Shown here: positions 18,021 through 26,998 of the stretch, piece after piece | How positions within the stretch are numbered: the first letter of the stretch is position 1 | Layout of the letters: each line of letters opens with the position of its first letter | Assembly: GCA_947471505.1 (NCBI GenBank) | Contig: CANIWM010000066.1 | Span: 1 to 34,840 of the forward strand | Length of the DNA stretch: 34,840 bases | Origin: Chthoniobacteraceae bacterium | GTDB lineage: Bacteria > Verrucomicrobiota > Verrucomicrobiia > Chthoniobacterales > Chthoniobacteraceae | Reading direction: 5' to 3' | Position numbers and translations under genes: made by a program | Notes under the pieces: generated by a model | The model's database searches: none | Told to the model about the DNA's origin: nothing | The model's input: only the letters and a program-made list of their open reading frames with translations

Positions 18021-19342
18021 TCATTTCCCCAATGCATCCAAGGCCGCCTGCAGCGTCTTGCGGGCGGCGGCCTCTTTTTCCGGCTCTTTGTTTTCGTTGG
18101 GTTTGGCGGGCTCTTCCCACAGTTCGACGACGCGCCGGAGTTGGTCCTTGTTGTCCAGCATGTAGTCGCTGTTTCTGAGTTGTCGGTCGCCAGCATTTTG
18201 AATGTGGATCCACTCGCGGGGATTGCCCGGTTTTCCGAGAAGCTGGGGCGCGAATGAGCGGCCGTGGATTCTTTGTTCGGGCAGATTGGCACCGGTGAGT
18301 TCGCAGAGGGTGGGCAGAAAGTCCGAGAGATCGACGAGATCCTCGCAGGTGCTGCCGGGCTGGATGCGACCGGGCCAGCGGACGAGCAGCGGGATGTGGG
18401 TGCCGCGGTCGGTCATGGTGCCTTTGCCGCCGGCGATCTTTTTGCCATCGCCCCACGTGTTGATGAGGTCGCGGTCGGTGCCGTTGTCGGCGAGGAAGAG
18501 GACGACCGTGTTGTCGGCGATTCCGAGGTCTTCGAGTGTTTTCAGCATGATGCCGATTTGCTTGTCGAGGTAGGCCACCATCTCCGGGAAATATTTTGGG
18601 TCGCCTTTGTGCTCGGCGTTGGGTGCACGGTAGGTCTTCTCTTTGCTGTCCGGAGTGGGTTCCCACGGGTAGTGCGGCAGGCAGGTGGAGTAATACGCGA
18701 GGAAGGGTTTGTTTTCTTTCGCGCTGGCTTTGATGAAATCGAGATAGACTTCGAGGTCCACATCGGGGCCGTATCGGTTCTTGATTTCATCGGCGATGAT
18801 CCGTCCATCCCGCATGAGGTATGGGTTCCAGTGGCGCGTGGTTCGCTCGCCTTTTCATCGAAAATCTGCCAGGTCTGGTAGTGGTCGAAGCCGAATTCCT
18901 GAATGGTGTTGTGCTTGTGCTCCAAGGACACATGCCACTTGCCGACGATCTGCGTGGCGTAGCCGTGCTGCTTGAGTTGGCGCGCGAAACTTGGCTGGGA
19001 AGGATGGAGATAGATATTCTCCTGACTCTTGCTGTGGAGGACGACTTTCAGCCCGTTTTGAAATGGATACCGCCCGGTCAGCAGCGAGCCGCGCGAGGGC
19101 GAACAGAAGGGATTGCTGAAAGAACGGGTGAAGCGCATGCCATCCTTCGCGAGCCGGTCGATGTTTGGCGTCTGGTGCGAGGTGCCGCCGTAGGCGGAAA
19201 GGCACTCCACGCCGAGGTCGTCGGCGAGGATGAGGAGGACGTTGGGTTTGCTTGCGGTTGTCGTCGCTGGTGCATCGGCGGCATGTAGAGCAGCCAGCAG
19301 TGGCAGGAGAAGAGCGACGATGAGGTTGATTTTGCTTTTCAT
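18021..19342 (-). pseudogene. Sulfatase (arylsulfatase A-like) broken by a one-base loss
   Basis: The first half reads from the ATG at 19342: signal peptide (about 1-22), PNVLLILADDLG (33-44, metal-binding Asp41 and Asp42), NPFCSPSRGSLLTGR with the formylglycine Cys80, and VGKWHVSLEH. Homology leaves this frame near TWQIFDEK. It resumes in the next frame (from about 18848) as WNPYLMRDGRII, then PFLAYYSTCLPHYPWEP, VVLFLADNGTDRD (second metal site) and a normal C-terminus ending at 18021. Moving between frames needs one extra base. Restoring one A to the A4 run (T4 on the given strand, 18852-18855) gives a continuous reading D-E-K-G-E-R-T-T-R-H-W-N-P. The gene lies four bases after the acetylesterase stop. 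Either it is inactive or the base is an assembly error. Programmed slippage is less likely, since the run is only four bases. Confidence 0.85.
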
Positions 19343-19345
19343 GAA

Positions 19346-20890
19346 CTACTTTGATTTCCCGCCGGGAATCAGGCCTGCCGGTGCATCCGTGCGGAAGGGC
19401 GCGGCGGGTAGGCCTTCGCGGTTGAACAAATTCACATCGGGCACGAAGGCCCATGCATAGCGGACAGCTACGGGGGCGGCGATCTTGTCGGCAGTAACGA
19501 CCACGGTCGCACCGTTGATGACTGCTTCTGCGGGGATGAACTTTCCATCCGCGCCCGCCAGCGTGAAGCCTTTCAGCGTGTCTCCTTTTGCCATGAGGCC
19601 CTCGCCCACGTGCTCGAACGAAATCACTGCCCGGCTGTTTTCGATGCGCATGCCGCTAAAGACCGGGCCGGAATACTCCACCTTTTCTCCATAGCTCAGC
19701 GCACGCGCGGCCAGGGCCAGGCGCTCGCCCACCGGGCGTTTGCGGGTGGGATGAATGTTCCCAGCGTCACCCACATCGGTAATAACGGCCATCGCAGTGC
19801 GCGGCGTTTTTTGCCAGATGCGATGCTGCGCTTCGCGAAACGCCGGGTGCGTGCCGCGATACGGTGCGAGTTGCACAAAAAGGAACGGCAGCTCATTTCC
19901 CCACACCTGCCGCCAGTCCGCGATCATCGCCGGGAGCAGCCTTTCATAAGGGCCGGGCTGCCCGGAATTCGCCTCGCCCTGATACCATATTGCTCCACGA
20001 ATCGCATACGGCTGAAGCGGCGCGATCATCCCGTGATGCAAGGCACCCGGGCAGTCGTGGCAGCGCAGCTTCGGCATCGGAGGCGGCGGCGGCACAGGCG
20101 CGCCCTGGGCTTTCGCCGATTTGACCGCCTGCGGATGAAGCTGATCGCGCTCCTGCTGATAGGCACGATACGCAGTCGCGATATTCTCAAACTCGACCGC
20201 TGAAACTGACCTCCACTTTTCCACGAGCGGCGCTGATTCGCCGGTCGTGGAGAGCGTCTCCGGGCGCATCCACGTCTCGATGCGCGTCCCCCCGACCGAA
20301 CTCACGAGCAATCCGATCGGCACGCCAAGCTTTTGCTGGAGCGCGTTGCCAAAGTAATACGCCGCTGCCGAACACGCTCCGGCCGTGGCCGGAGAAATCG
20401 GCTCCCATGCGCCGATCACGTTCTCAGCGGGCGATTGCGCGAACTGATGCTCCACCGCAAAAAAGCGCACGGCAGGATTATTTGCAGCGGCGATTTCCTG
20501 CGGTGCGTTTTCGACCCGGCTCATGGTGAAGTGCATGTTCGACTGGCCGGAGCAAAGCCAGACATCGCCCACGACAACGTCGGTGAGCTTCGAGTTGTCC
20601 TTGCCGTCGGTGGACTGGACGACCAGTTCGCGTCCCTCCGCCGAAGCCGGCAACGGATCGAGCATGACGACCCATTTGCCTTTCCCGTCTGCCTGCGCGC
20701 TCTTCTTCTGCCCCACAAACTCGACTGTGATCTTCTCGCCCGGCTTCGCCCAGCCCCACACTGGCACAGGCTGCTCCCGCTGAAGCACCATGTGATCGGA
20801 AAACAAGGCGGCGAGTTTCACTGCGCCCGCTTGGGATGGAGCGATCAATGCAAACAGTAGTGCGGAAAGAATAGTGACGATTGGTTTCAT
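19346..20890 (-). CDS. Sialate O-acetylesterase family protein
   Basis: The product is 514 residues with a signal peptide (MKPIVTILSALLFALIAPSQAGA). It belongs to the SASA/SGNH-type esterases, which remove acetyl groups from sugars. Motifs are LFSDHMVLQREQPVPVWGWA (29-48), WLCSGQSNMHFTM (111-123, nucleophile Ser117), LLVSSVGGTRIETWM (194-208), GAIWYQGEANSGQP (299-312) and DAGNIHPTRK (375-384, catalytic His380). A small proline run (about 266-271) sits before the second half of the catalytic domain. The gene is placed between two sulfatase genes with gaps of 14 and 3 bases, so it is almost certainly co-transcribed with them. Related proteins in polysaccharide loci often deacetylate xylan or other glycans and not sialic acid, and that is the likely role here. 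Confidence 0.9.
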   Translation of the reverse strand: MKPIVTILSALLFALIAPSQAGAVKLAALFSDHMVLQREQPVPVWGWAKPGEKITVEFVGQKKSAQADGKGKWVVMLDPLPASAEGRELVVQSTDGKDNSKLTDVVVGDVWLCSGQSNMHFTMSRVENAPQEIAAANNPAVRFFAVEHQFAQSPAENVIGAWEPISPATAGACSAAAYYFGNALQQKLGVPIGLLVSSVGGTRIETWMRPETLSTTGESAPLVEKWRSVSAVEFENIATAYRAYQQERDQLHPQAVKSAKAQGAPVPPPPPMPKLRCHDCPGALHHGMIAPLQPYAIRGAIWYQGEANSGQPGPYERLLPAMIADWRQVWGNELPFLFVQLAPYRGTHPAFREAQHRIWQKTPRTAMAVITDVGDAGNIHPTRKRPVGERLALAARALSYGEKVEYSGPVFSGMRIENSRAVISFEHVGEGLMAKGDTLKGFTLAGADGKFIPAEAVINGATVVVTADKIAAPVAVRYAWAFVPDVNLFNREGLPAAPFRTDAPAGLIPGGKSK

Positions 20891-20904
20891 GGGTGCTTTG
20901 AAGT

Positions 20905-22299
20905 TTAGCGGTCTCCGCCTCCAAGTGACTTAGTCCATCGCGTGTGCGCTTTAATCAGCGCTTCGGCGCGTCCGGACTCGGTGGGCAGGAGGTTTTCCGC
21001 TTCGCCGATGTCTTGGGTCAGATTCACGAGGGTGACAGCCTTGTTGCGTTCGCCCGTCAGCTTCCACGAGCCGCTGCGCACCGCCCAATCATCCTCGGAT
21101 TGCCAGTGCAGCTCGCGCGGCGAATCGCTGCGGGTGCCTAGTAGAATGGGCAGGATGTCCATGCCATCCAGATGGCGGTCGGCGGGAATGTTTGCGACGG
21201 CGAGTTTTGCGAAGGTCGGGAGCAGATCCATGGTCATCACGGGTTCGTCGCTCGTCGTTCCAGCGGGGATTTTTCCCGGCCACGATGCGATGCATGGCAC
21301 GCGGTGTCCGCCTTCGAGGAGCATGCCTTTTTTGCCGCGCAAACTCCCGTTTGCTGCGAAGCCGCGCGGTGCGGCAGGGCCGTTGTCGGAGCAGAAAATC
21401 ACGAGCGTTTTGGATTCGAGGTTCTGTTTGCGCAACTCCGCGACGACGGTGCCGACGGATTCATCCAAAGCGCGGATCATCTCCTTATACGTTTCCGCAG
21501 GCGACTTTTTCGCAGAAGGATCGCGGTCTTGCAGCGGGTCGTGGACGGCCTCGTGTGCGAGGTAGAGGAAGAACGGAGCGTCCTTGTTCCGTGCGATGAA
21601 CTCGGTGGCATACTTCGTCAGCAGGTCTGTGGAATAGCCCGGCTCATTCGCGTTCACGCGGTCTTTCCACCAATCCAGTTGCTTCTCGCCGTAGCCCGCG
21701 ATGTGCGTGTGGTAATCCACGTTGCCGCCGACATAGCCGCGGAATTCATCGAAGCCGTAGTTCATCGGGTGAAAACGGAGGTCGTATCCGAGATGCCATT
21801 TGCCGATGAGCGTGGTGCGGTAGCCGGATTGCTTGAGGAGCGAGGGCAGCGTGACTTCCGCGGTGGAGATGCCCCACGCCCATCGTTGCTTGAGGTTCTT
21901 TTTGCGCTGCTCGCGGAAGACGGGCGAAAGGTCGGCGTCTGGGACTTCGACGCACCGCTGCTGGTATCGCCCCGTGAGCAGCGCGGCCCGCGTCGGGCAG
22001 CAGAGCGGACCGTTGCCGTGAAAGTCGGTCAGCCGCACGCCGCTGGCAGCGAGACGATCAATGTTGGGAGTCTCGACTTCCTTGTTGCCGTAGCACCCGA
22101 GCGAGCCGTAGCCCAAGTCATCGGCGAGAATGAGCACGATATTGGGCCTGGCGGCGGCTACTCCGCCGGTGGTGGGATCACTTTTTTTTACCCGGAGTTT
22201 CCGGCGACGTTTTTGGGGTCGGCGCGCGCTTCCATGCTTCGGGACGTGCGATTTGTTTTGCAGCTTCGAGTTTCTCCAGCAGCGCGGGATACGGCACAT
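20905..22299 (-). CDS. Sulfatase (arylsulfatase A-like) without its own signal peptide
   Basis: Sulfatase homology starts at RPNIVLILADDLGYGSLGCYG (genomic about 22149). GPLCCPTRAALLTGR follows with the formylglycine Cys encoded at 22002-22000, then LIGKWHLGYD, FLYLAHEAVHDP, FCSDNGPAAPRG and GKKGMLLEGGHRVPC. The only in-frame start upstream of the homology is the ATG at 22299, inside the oxidoreductase gene. The residues between it and the homology include an Arg-rich stretch that looks like out-of-frame translation. No in-frame ATG, GTG or TTG gives a signal peptide. The frame instead joins cleanly to the oxidoreductase frame if one A is removed from the A8 tract at 22182-22189. The given start is therefore only formal; the true protein may be the C-terminal part of an exported fusion. 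Confidence 0.82.
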   Translation of the reverse strand: MCRIPRCWRNSKLQNKSHVPKHGSARRPQKRRRKLRVKKSDPTTGGVAAARPNIVLILADDLGYGSLGCYGNKEVETPNIDRLAASGVRLTDFHGNGPLCCPTRAALLTGRYQQRCVEVPDADLSPVFREQRKKNLKQRWAWGISTAEVTLPSLLKQSGYRTTLIGKWHLGYDLRFHPMNYGFDEFRGYVGGNVDYHTHIAGYGEKQLDWWKDRVNANEPGYSTDLLTKYATEFIARNKDAPFFLYLAHEAVHDPLQDRDPSAKKSPAETYKEMIRALDESVGTVVAELRKQNLESKTLVIFCSDNGPAAPRGFAANGSLRGKKGMLLEGGHRVPCIASWPGKIPAGTTSDEPVMTMDLLPTFAKLAVANIPADRHLDGMDILPILLGTRSDSPRELHWQSEDDWAVRSGSWKLTGERNKAVTLVNLTQDIGEAENLLPTESGRAEALIKAHTRWTKSLGGGDR

Positions 22300-23830
22300 C
22301 CTGAACGCTCACATTTTTGTCGATGGCCATGCCCGCAGCGATGGCTGCACTTTGCGAGAGCGCCATGAAGACGGGCTCCATGCGGATGGAGCCGTGGGCG
22401 ACGTGCGTGGCGGAAAGGCAGATCGGCGAGAACAGGTTTTCGCACTCGCCCTTTTTTGGGATGATCGACCGATAGGAAATCCCATACGGCTTGGGCGGCA
22501 CGCGCCAGATGACGCCTTCGTTCTGCACTTTGCCGGTGTCGGTGACGATGTGCTGCACGCAGTGCGAGTCCATGCCGAATGAGCCGAGCGCGATGGGGTC
22601 GTCGGCTTTGCGGGTGCCGGAGCAGTCGAGTTGCGTCATCACGTAGTCGGTCACCATGCGTCGTGCCTCGCGGATGTAGATCATCCACGGCCAGCCTCCG
22701 TTGTCGGTGAACTCGTCCTTTGGAAGTCCGTAAGCGGCGGTGCGCTGACGGATTTTTTCCGGCACGCGCGGGTTGTTCGACATCGTCCACAGGAAGCCGC
22801 GGATGTAGGTTTCGTGGGCCTTTTCGATCTCGCGGCGGCGCTCGTAGCTGGCCTCGGGATAGTCCCAATTTGCGCCGACATAGTCGGACCCGACAGCGTG
22901 CATGTTGTTCCAATCCACCTTCTTTCCTTCGCCCGCCAGCGGCTCGACGAGCGCGGGCAGGCGCATGTCGCCAGCGTCGAAATTGCGGAGCAGCAGTTCG
23001 TGATCGATCTCGCGGTAGCCGGGCGGTTTTTCAATGGGGATGCGGTTGTCCGGATTCGACGTCAGGCAGACGCGGTAGTTGTAGGCTTGGATCTTTTTGT
23101 CGCCCTGGCCGTTTGTGAGGCCTTCGATCCTGTTGATGTGCGGGAGCAGTCCGCTGCTCGGGTCGCCGAGCTTCACGTAGGGGTCCACTTCTTTCACAAA
23201 GTGATCCTTGTCCTTCTGTCCGTAATGGACGCGCGGGTTGGTGTCTCCGCGCCGCACGCCGTTCATGTCCTCGCCGTATTGGCTCTCCGGCTCGCGCCCG
23301 ACAGTGTAACTCACGCCCGCCGCCGCCATCAGATCGCCCACATAGGTCGCATCGATGAACATCCTGCCGCGATAGGTCTTACCGCTGAGCGTCGTGATCG
23401 ACTTGATGCGCTTGCCTTCCATCGTCACGCCTTTGCCGGTGCGGTCGAGCAGTTCGTTATAGACCACCGTCACTCCGGCATTCGCGATCATCTGCTCGAA
23501 CACCTTCTTTCCGACATGCGGCTCGAAACTCCGGACGAAATCCGTTCCGTAAGCCTTGGCGACGCCGCGGTAGAACTCGGCGGCGATGCCCCCAAAGGTG
23601 CCCTGTTTGCCGAGGAAATCCGTCGCGCCGAGTCCGCTAGCACTCATGCCGCCGGGGAAGCCCGTGGGATTTACCCACACGACCGAGCGTCCCTCGCGCT
23701 TCGCAGAAATGGCGGCGACGACCGCGCCGGAGGAGTCGCCGTAAACAACGACATCATGCTCGGATTGGCCGAAGGCTTTCGGCAAAGACAAAATGAGGAG
23801 GCAGGAAGTCAGGGCGATGGTGTGTTTCAT
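22178..23830 (-). CDS. Secreted FAD-dependent oxidoreductase (FAD_oxidored family)
   Basis: The product is 550 residues with a signal peptide (MKHTIALTSCLLILSLPKAFG). An FAD-binding Rossmann motif follows at VVVYGDSSGAVVAAISAKREG (a variant of the usual GxGxxG), then FPGGMSASGLGATDF, YNELLDRTGKGVTMEG, GRMFIDATYVGDLMAAAGVSYTVGRE and a C-terminal FAD site SICLSATHVAHGSIRMEPVFMALSQSAAIAAGMA-like segment. The family is common in PVC bacteria and Bacteroidetes polysaccharide loci; substrates are mostly unknown. The C-terminus is a Pro/Thr/Ser-rich tail (RAPTPKTSPETPG) ending in three lysines and TGA, encoded by an A8 tract. That tail looks like an inter-domain linker and leads into the sulfatase frame. 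Confidence 0.85.
   Translation of the reverse strand: MKHTIALTSCLLILSLPKAFGQSEHDVVVYGDSSGAVVAAISAKREGRSVVWVNPTGFPGGMSASGLGATDFLGKQGTFGGIAAEFYRGVAKAYGTDFVRSFEPHVGKKVFEQMIANAGVTVVYNELLDRTGKGVTMEGKRIKSITTLSGKTYRGRMFIDATYVGDLMAAAGVSYTVGREPESQYGEDMNGVRRGDTNPRVHYGQKDKDHFVKEVDPYVKLGDPSSGLLPHINRIEGLTNGQGDKKIQAYNYRVCLTSNPDNRIPIEKPPGYREIDHELLLRNFDAGDMRLPALVEPLAGEGKKVDWNNMHAVGSDYVGANWDYPEASYERRREIEKAHETYIRGFLWTMSNNPRVPEKIRQRTAAYGLPKDEFTDNGGWPWMIYIREARRMVTDYVMTQLDCSGTRKADDPIALGSFGMDSHCVQHIVTDTGKVQNEGVIWRVPPKPYGISYRSIIPKKGECENLFSPICLSATHVAHGSIRMEPVFMALSQSAAIAAGMAIDKNVSVQDVPYPALLEKLEAAKQIARPEAWKRAPTPKTSPETPGKKK
22182..22189 (-). other. A8 homopolymer at the oxidoreductase stop / sulfatase junction
   Basis: Eight consecutive A on the coding strand (T8 on the given strand) encode the last Lys codons of the oxidoreductase, immediately before its TGA (22180-22178). 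With seven A the frame would bypass the TGA and run K-K-S-D-P-T-T-G-G-V into the sulfatase. Such tracts are prone to replication slippage, transcriptional slippage and sequencing error. Confidence 0.7.
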
Positions 23831-23857
23831 TTGATGTGATTTTACAAAAGGTTCGTG

Positions 23858-23967
23858 TCAGCGGCTGCGGAATAAATCGCTGCTAACCACGGTTTCGAGA
23901 CGGTGTTTGTGCTTCGGCGGTTCGGCGAGGATCTTTTCACGATTGGTTCATCGAGGTCGATGCGGGC
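23858..23967 (-). pseudogene. C-terminal remnant of a DUF1585/DUF1592-type protein
   Basis: Directly after the stop of the iduronate-sulfatase-like gene, the minus strand reads ARIDLDEPIV in one frame and then EKILAEPPKHKHRLETVV..SDLFRSR and TGA in the next. Restoring one G at about 23938 joins the two frames as DEPIVEKILAEPP. This matches the C-terminus of the intact DUF1592-type protein ending at 26999 (LDEPSVEKILTELPAHKYGL ... SELFLSR). About 36 residues of the family's C-terminal DUF1585 segment survive; the rest is gone. It sits between the sulfatase and the oxidoreductase in the same orientation. It suggests an earlier second copy, or a recombination scar between duplicated units. Confidence 0.72.
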
Positions 23968-23969
23968 TA

Positions 23970-25544
23970 CTACTTCAGCGTCCCCGCAGCCCGCGTGACC
24001 TTGATCGACGGATCCGGGCTCCCGGCTTTTTCCGCTTTGCCTCCTTTGTTTTGGGCGACCTCGGGGACGAAGGCGGCGGGGAACGAGGCGGCTAGTCGCT
24101 TCATCTGGGCTCCGATTTCCGGATCGTTCGAAGCTGCGAGATTGGTCCACTGCATCGGATCGCGTGACATGTCGTAGAATTCTTCGGTGCCGTCCTTGTA
24201 GCGGATGAAATACCAGCGCTCGTCGCGAACGGAAGCGTTGCCCCGGTCCATCACCGTGATGGAAACGTGCGGCCACGGTGTCTGCGGATCGCGCAACAAC
24301 GGGAGGATGCTGCGTCCATCAATCTCGGGCTTGGCAGGCAAACCACACGCCTCGATCAAGGTGGGAAAGAGATCCATCAAGTTGACCACGCGCGGGCAGT
24401 CTTGCTGCGATTTCATCCCGGGCATCCGGATGATCAATGGCAGTCGGGTGGATTCGGCCCAGAGCGTGGCTTTGCGGAAGCGCAGCTTCTCGCCGAGGTG
24501 CCAGCCGTGGTCGCCCCAGATGACGACAATCGTGTTGTCGCGGGCCGGACTTTTCTCGAGCGCATCAAGGACGTGACCGACACAATCATCGGCGTAACTC
24601 GTGGCCGCCAGGTACGCTCGTATCGCGCCCTTCATCAATCGCGGGTCTTGCTGCGCCCATTTGAAGTCGGAGGTTGGGCTAAACTTTCCCTTTCCCTTGG
24701 AATCGCCGATGTCGTCAAAATCGTTGAGGCGGAATTCCGGCAACTGGATCGAGTCCAAAGGATGACGGTCGAAGTATTCCTGTGGCACATACCAAGGCAG
24801 ATGCGGCTTGGATATGCCGAGCGCCAGGAAGAAGGGTTTCGCCGACGGCTTGGCCAACTGTGCCGCGGCCCAATCCGCCGATTTCCAGTCCCTCGAATCT
24901 TCCTTGGGCCCCTTGGTCGGTCCCCATGAAAACTCCGTTCCCTCGCCGTCGCCGCCTTCGTTGCCCTCGCTCTTCGTTGCGGGCAACGGGGCGGGTTTGC
25001 CATCCAGTAGATTGCGATTGCGCGAGGTGATGCGTTCCTCGTCGGGACGCGAGCCGCTTCCGCCATCCGTCTCGACCCATTCGTCAAACGCCCAGTGTCC
25101 CTCGTCGCCGGGATGCTTGTGGAAAATCTTTCCGGTCGAAAGCGTGTGGTATCCGTGTTTCGAAAAGTATTCCGGCAGCGTTAGGTGCGTCTGGATGAGT
25201 GCGGAACCGCGCATGTTCTGGGCGTTGCCGTAAACTCCGCTCCGGTTCGGCATGAAGCCCGAGAGCAACGCGGAGCGTGACGGGCCGCAGACTGGTCCCG
25301 CGCAATTGGCCTGTTGAAAAACAACGGACCCGTTTTTTGCAAACTGATCCATCTTGGGGGTGGCCGACTGCTTCTGCGGCGAGCCTCCGAAGGCCCCCAC
25401 CCAGTCATTCATGTCATCAATCGCAATGAACAGAACGTTGTAAGGCGCGCGCGTTTCCTCAGCGCCGTGGAGCGTGGTGACGGCCAGGCAAAGCGATGCG
25501 AAGGCGACTGATCTTAGAGCAAGGAGTAGTTGGTTATTTGACAT
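23970..25544 (-). CDS. Sulfatase, iduronate-2-sulfatase-like
   Basis: The product is 524 residues. The ATG at 25544 gives a signal peptide (about 1-28). It overlaps the previous sulfatase by 11 bases, suggesting coupled translation. Motifs are YNVLFIAIDDMNDWVGAFGG (35-54, metal-binding Asp43 and Asp44), AGPVCGPSRSALLSG with formylglycine Cys86, STGKIFHKHPGD, FLALGISKPHLPWYVP, VVIWGDHGWHLGEKLRFRKATLWAE and a final RDERWYFIRYKDGTEEFYD. The DDMNDW and HGWHLGE forms are typical of the iduronate-2-sulfatase branch, which removes 2-O-sulfate from uronic acids. The Cys must be oxidised to formylglycine by a maturase that is not in this window. The real sulfated sugar is unknown. Confidence 0.9.
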   Translation of the reverse strand: MSNNQLLLALRSVAFASLCLAVTTLHGAEETRAPYNVLFIAIDDMNDWVGAFGGSPQKQSATPKMDQFAKNGSVVFQQANCAGPVCGPSRSALLSGFMPNRSGVYGNAQNMRGSALIQTHLTLPEYFSKHGYHTLSTGKIFHKHPGDEGHWAFDEWVETDGGSGSRPDEERITSRNRNLLDGKPAPLPATKSEGNEGGDGEGTEFSWGPTKGPKEDSRDWKSADWAAAQLAKPSAKPFFLALGISKPHLPWYVPQEYFDRHPLDSIQLPEFRLNDFDDIGDSKGKGKFSPTSDFKWAQQDPRLMKGAIRAYLAATSYADDCVGHVLDALEKSPARDNTIVVIWGDHGWHLGEKLRFRKATLWAESTRLPLIIRMPGMKSQQDCPRVVNLMDLFPTLIEACGLPAKPEIDGRSILPLLRDPQTPWPHVSITVMDRGNASVRDERWYFIRYKDGTEEFYDMSRDPMQWTNLAASNDPEIGAQMKRLAASFPAAFVPEVAQNKGGKAEKAGSPDPSIKVTRAAGTLK

Positions 25545-26991
25545 TGGATTCAAGTGTTGATGGTTTTTCCAGTCCGGTGCGGTTGATGAGGCCGCCGAAC
25601 GGATTGTTTCCAAAAGAAGGCGCGATAAGGCCGTGGTTCCATTCGGCGGCGGCGGCGGCGAGACGCGCGGCGATTTCGGGGCAGGCCGAGGCGAGGTCGT
25701 GGGTTTCACCTATGTCGGTGGAGAGATCGTAAAGCTGCGGAGCGTTTTGATAGGTGCGCAGCCACTTCCAATTTCCCTCGCGCACGGCGAAAGCCTCGCC
25801 TCCGTCCATGCGCCAGAAAAGGCGCGCGTGGGGGGCAGCGGCGTTTTTCCCCGTGAGAAAAGGCAGGAGATCGACGCCGTCGAGGGCGGCGAGCTTGGCA
25901 TCTCGCGTGGTGCCGGCGGCGGCCAGGGCCGTGGGCAGGATATCGAGTGAGATGACAGGTTGCGAATAGGTGCCGCCGGCGGGGATACGGGCGGGCCACG
26001 CGACGAGGAACGGAACGCGGATGCCGCCCTCGAAGACGTCGCCTTTTTGGCCACGCAGGGGAGAATTCACGGAGGCGTTGGCGTTGCGCTTGGTCATCGG
26101 GCCGCCGTTGTCGGAGATGAAAAAGATCAGCGTGCGCTCGCGTTGGCCGGTGGCGTCGAGGGCGCCGAGAATGCGGCCCACAGCCTCATCCACGGTGGCG
26201 ACCATCGCGGCGTAGGTGCGGCGGCGTTCATCGGTAATCGAGGCGAAGCGGGCGAGTTGATCGGCGCGGGCCTGGAGCGGCGTGTGCGGCGCGTTGAAGG
26301 CGAGGTAGAGGAACCATGGCTTTGGATCGCGGGCGTGGCGGGTGACGGAGGCGGTGGCTTCTTCGCCGAGGCGGGTGGTGAGTTCGCCGACCTCGGGAAC
26401 TTCGGTGGCGTTGCGCAAGAGGGGCGAGCTTTGTTCGGCGTCGCTGCTACTGGTCGCGTTCTTGCCCGCGCCGATTTCGACTTCGACGACGGAGCCGGAG
26501 AGATACCGGTGGCCGCCGCCGAGAAAGCCGAAGTAGTCGTCGAAGCCGCGACGATTGGGGTGAAACTGCGGATGGGCACCGAGGTGCCATTTGCCAATCG
26601 CGCCGGTGGTGTAACCGGCTGCGCGGAGTGAATCGGCCAAGGTGGTTTCGGAGAGCGGCAGGCCGTGGGTGACGGCGGTGGCATCCCACTGGGGATTATA
26701 TTCATAGCCGAAGCGCTGCTGGTAGCGGCCCGTGAGAAGTCCGGCGCGCGAAGGACTGCAAACCGGATAGGAAACGTAGCCATCGGTGCAACGGATGCCG
26801 GAAGCGGCGAGGCGGTCGAGGTGCGGCGTGGGAATGTCGCGGGCACCTTGAAAGCCGACGTCGTTGTAGCCCAGATCGTCCGCGACGATGACGAGAATGT
26901 TGGGGCGAAGCTCGGCGGCGTGGGCTGCGGCAGAAGTGGCGATCCAGAGCAGGGCCGCGAAAAATCGAGTCATGATTGGTTGTGCGGTCAT
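25534..26991 (-). CDS. Sulfatase, arylsulfatase A/B-like
   Basis: The product is 485 residues with a signal peptide (MTRFFAALLWIATSAAAHAA, beginning at residue 7). The start is either the ATG at 26991, seven bases after the preceding stop, or the one at 26973. Motifs are RPNILVIVADDLGYNDVGF (29-47, Asp38 and Asp39), YPVCSPSRAGLLTGRYQQRFG with formylglycine Cys78, GAIGKWHLGAHPQFHP, YLAFNAPHTPLQA, FFISDNGGPMTKRNAN and GQKGDVFEGGIRVPF. The sequence is richer in Ala and GCG/GCC codons than its neighbours, so it may have been acquired separately. It lies in the operon between the DUF1592-type cytochrome and the iduronate-sulfatase-like gene. Confidence 0.9.
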   Translation of the reverse strand: MTAQPIMTRFFAALLWIATSAAAHAAELRPNILVIVADDLGYNDVGFQGARDIPTPHLDRLAASGIRCTDGYVSYPVCSPSRAGLLTGRYQQRFGYEYNPQWDATAVTHGLPLSETTLADSLRAAGYTTGAIGKWHLGAHPQFHPNRRGFDDYFGFLGGGHRYLSGSVVEVEIGAGKNATSSSDAEQSSPLLRNATEVPEVGELTTRLGEEATASVTRHARDPKPWFLYLAFNAPHTPLQARADQLARFASITDERRRTYAAMVATVDEAVGRILGALDATGQRERTLIFFISDNGGPMTKRNANASVNSPLRGQKGDVFEGGIRVPFLVAWPARIPAGGTYSQPVISLDILPTALAAAGTTRDAKLAALDGVDLLPFLTGKNAAAPHARLFWRMDGGEAFAVREGNWKWLRTYQNAPQLYDLSTDIGETHDLASACPEIAARLAAAAAEWNHGLIAPSFGNNPFGGLINRTGLEKPSTLESNVK

Positions 26992-26998
26992 GAGTGGA

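Noticed and set aside
18848-18860. Programmed -1 frameshift in the sulfatase
   Set aside because: The site has only A4G, not a full slippery heptamer, and I see no strong downstream structure. Simple loss of one base is more likely.
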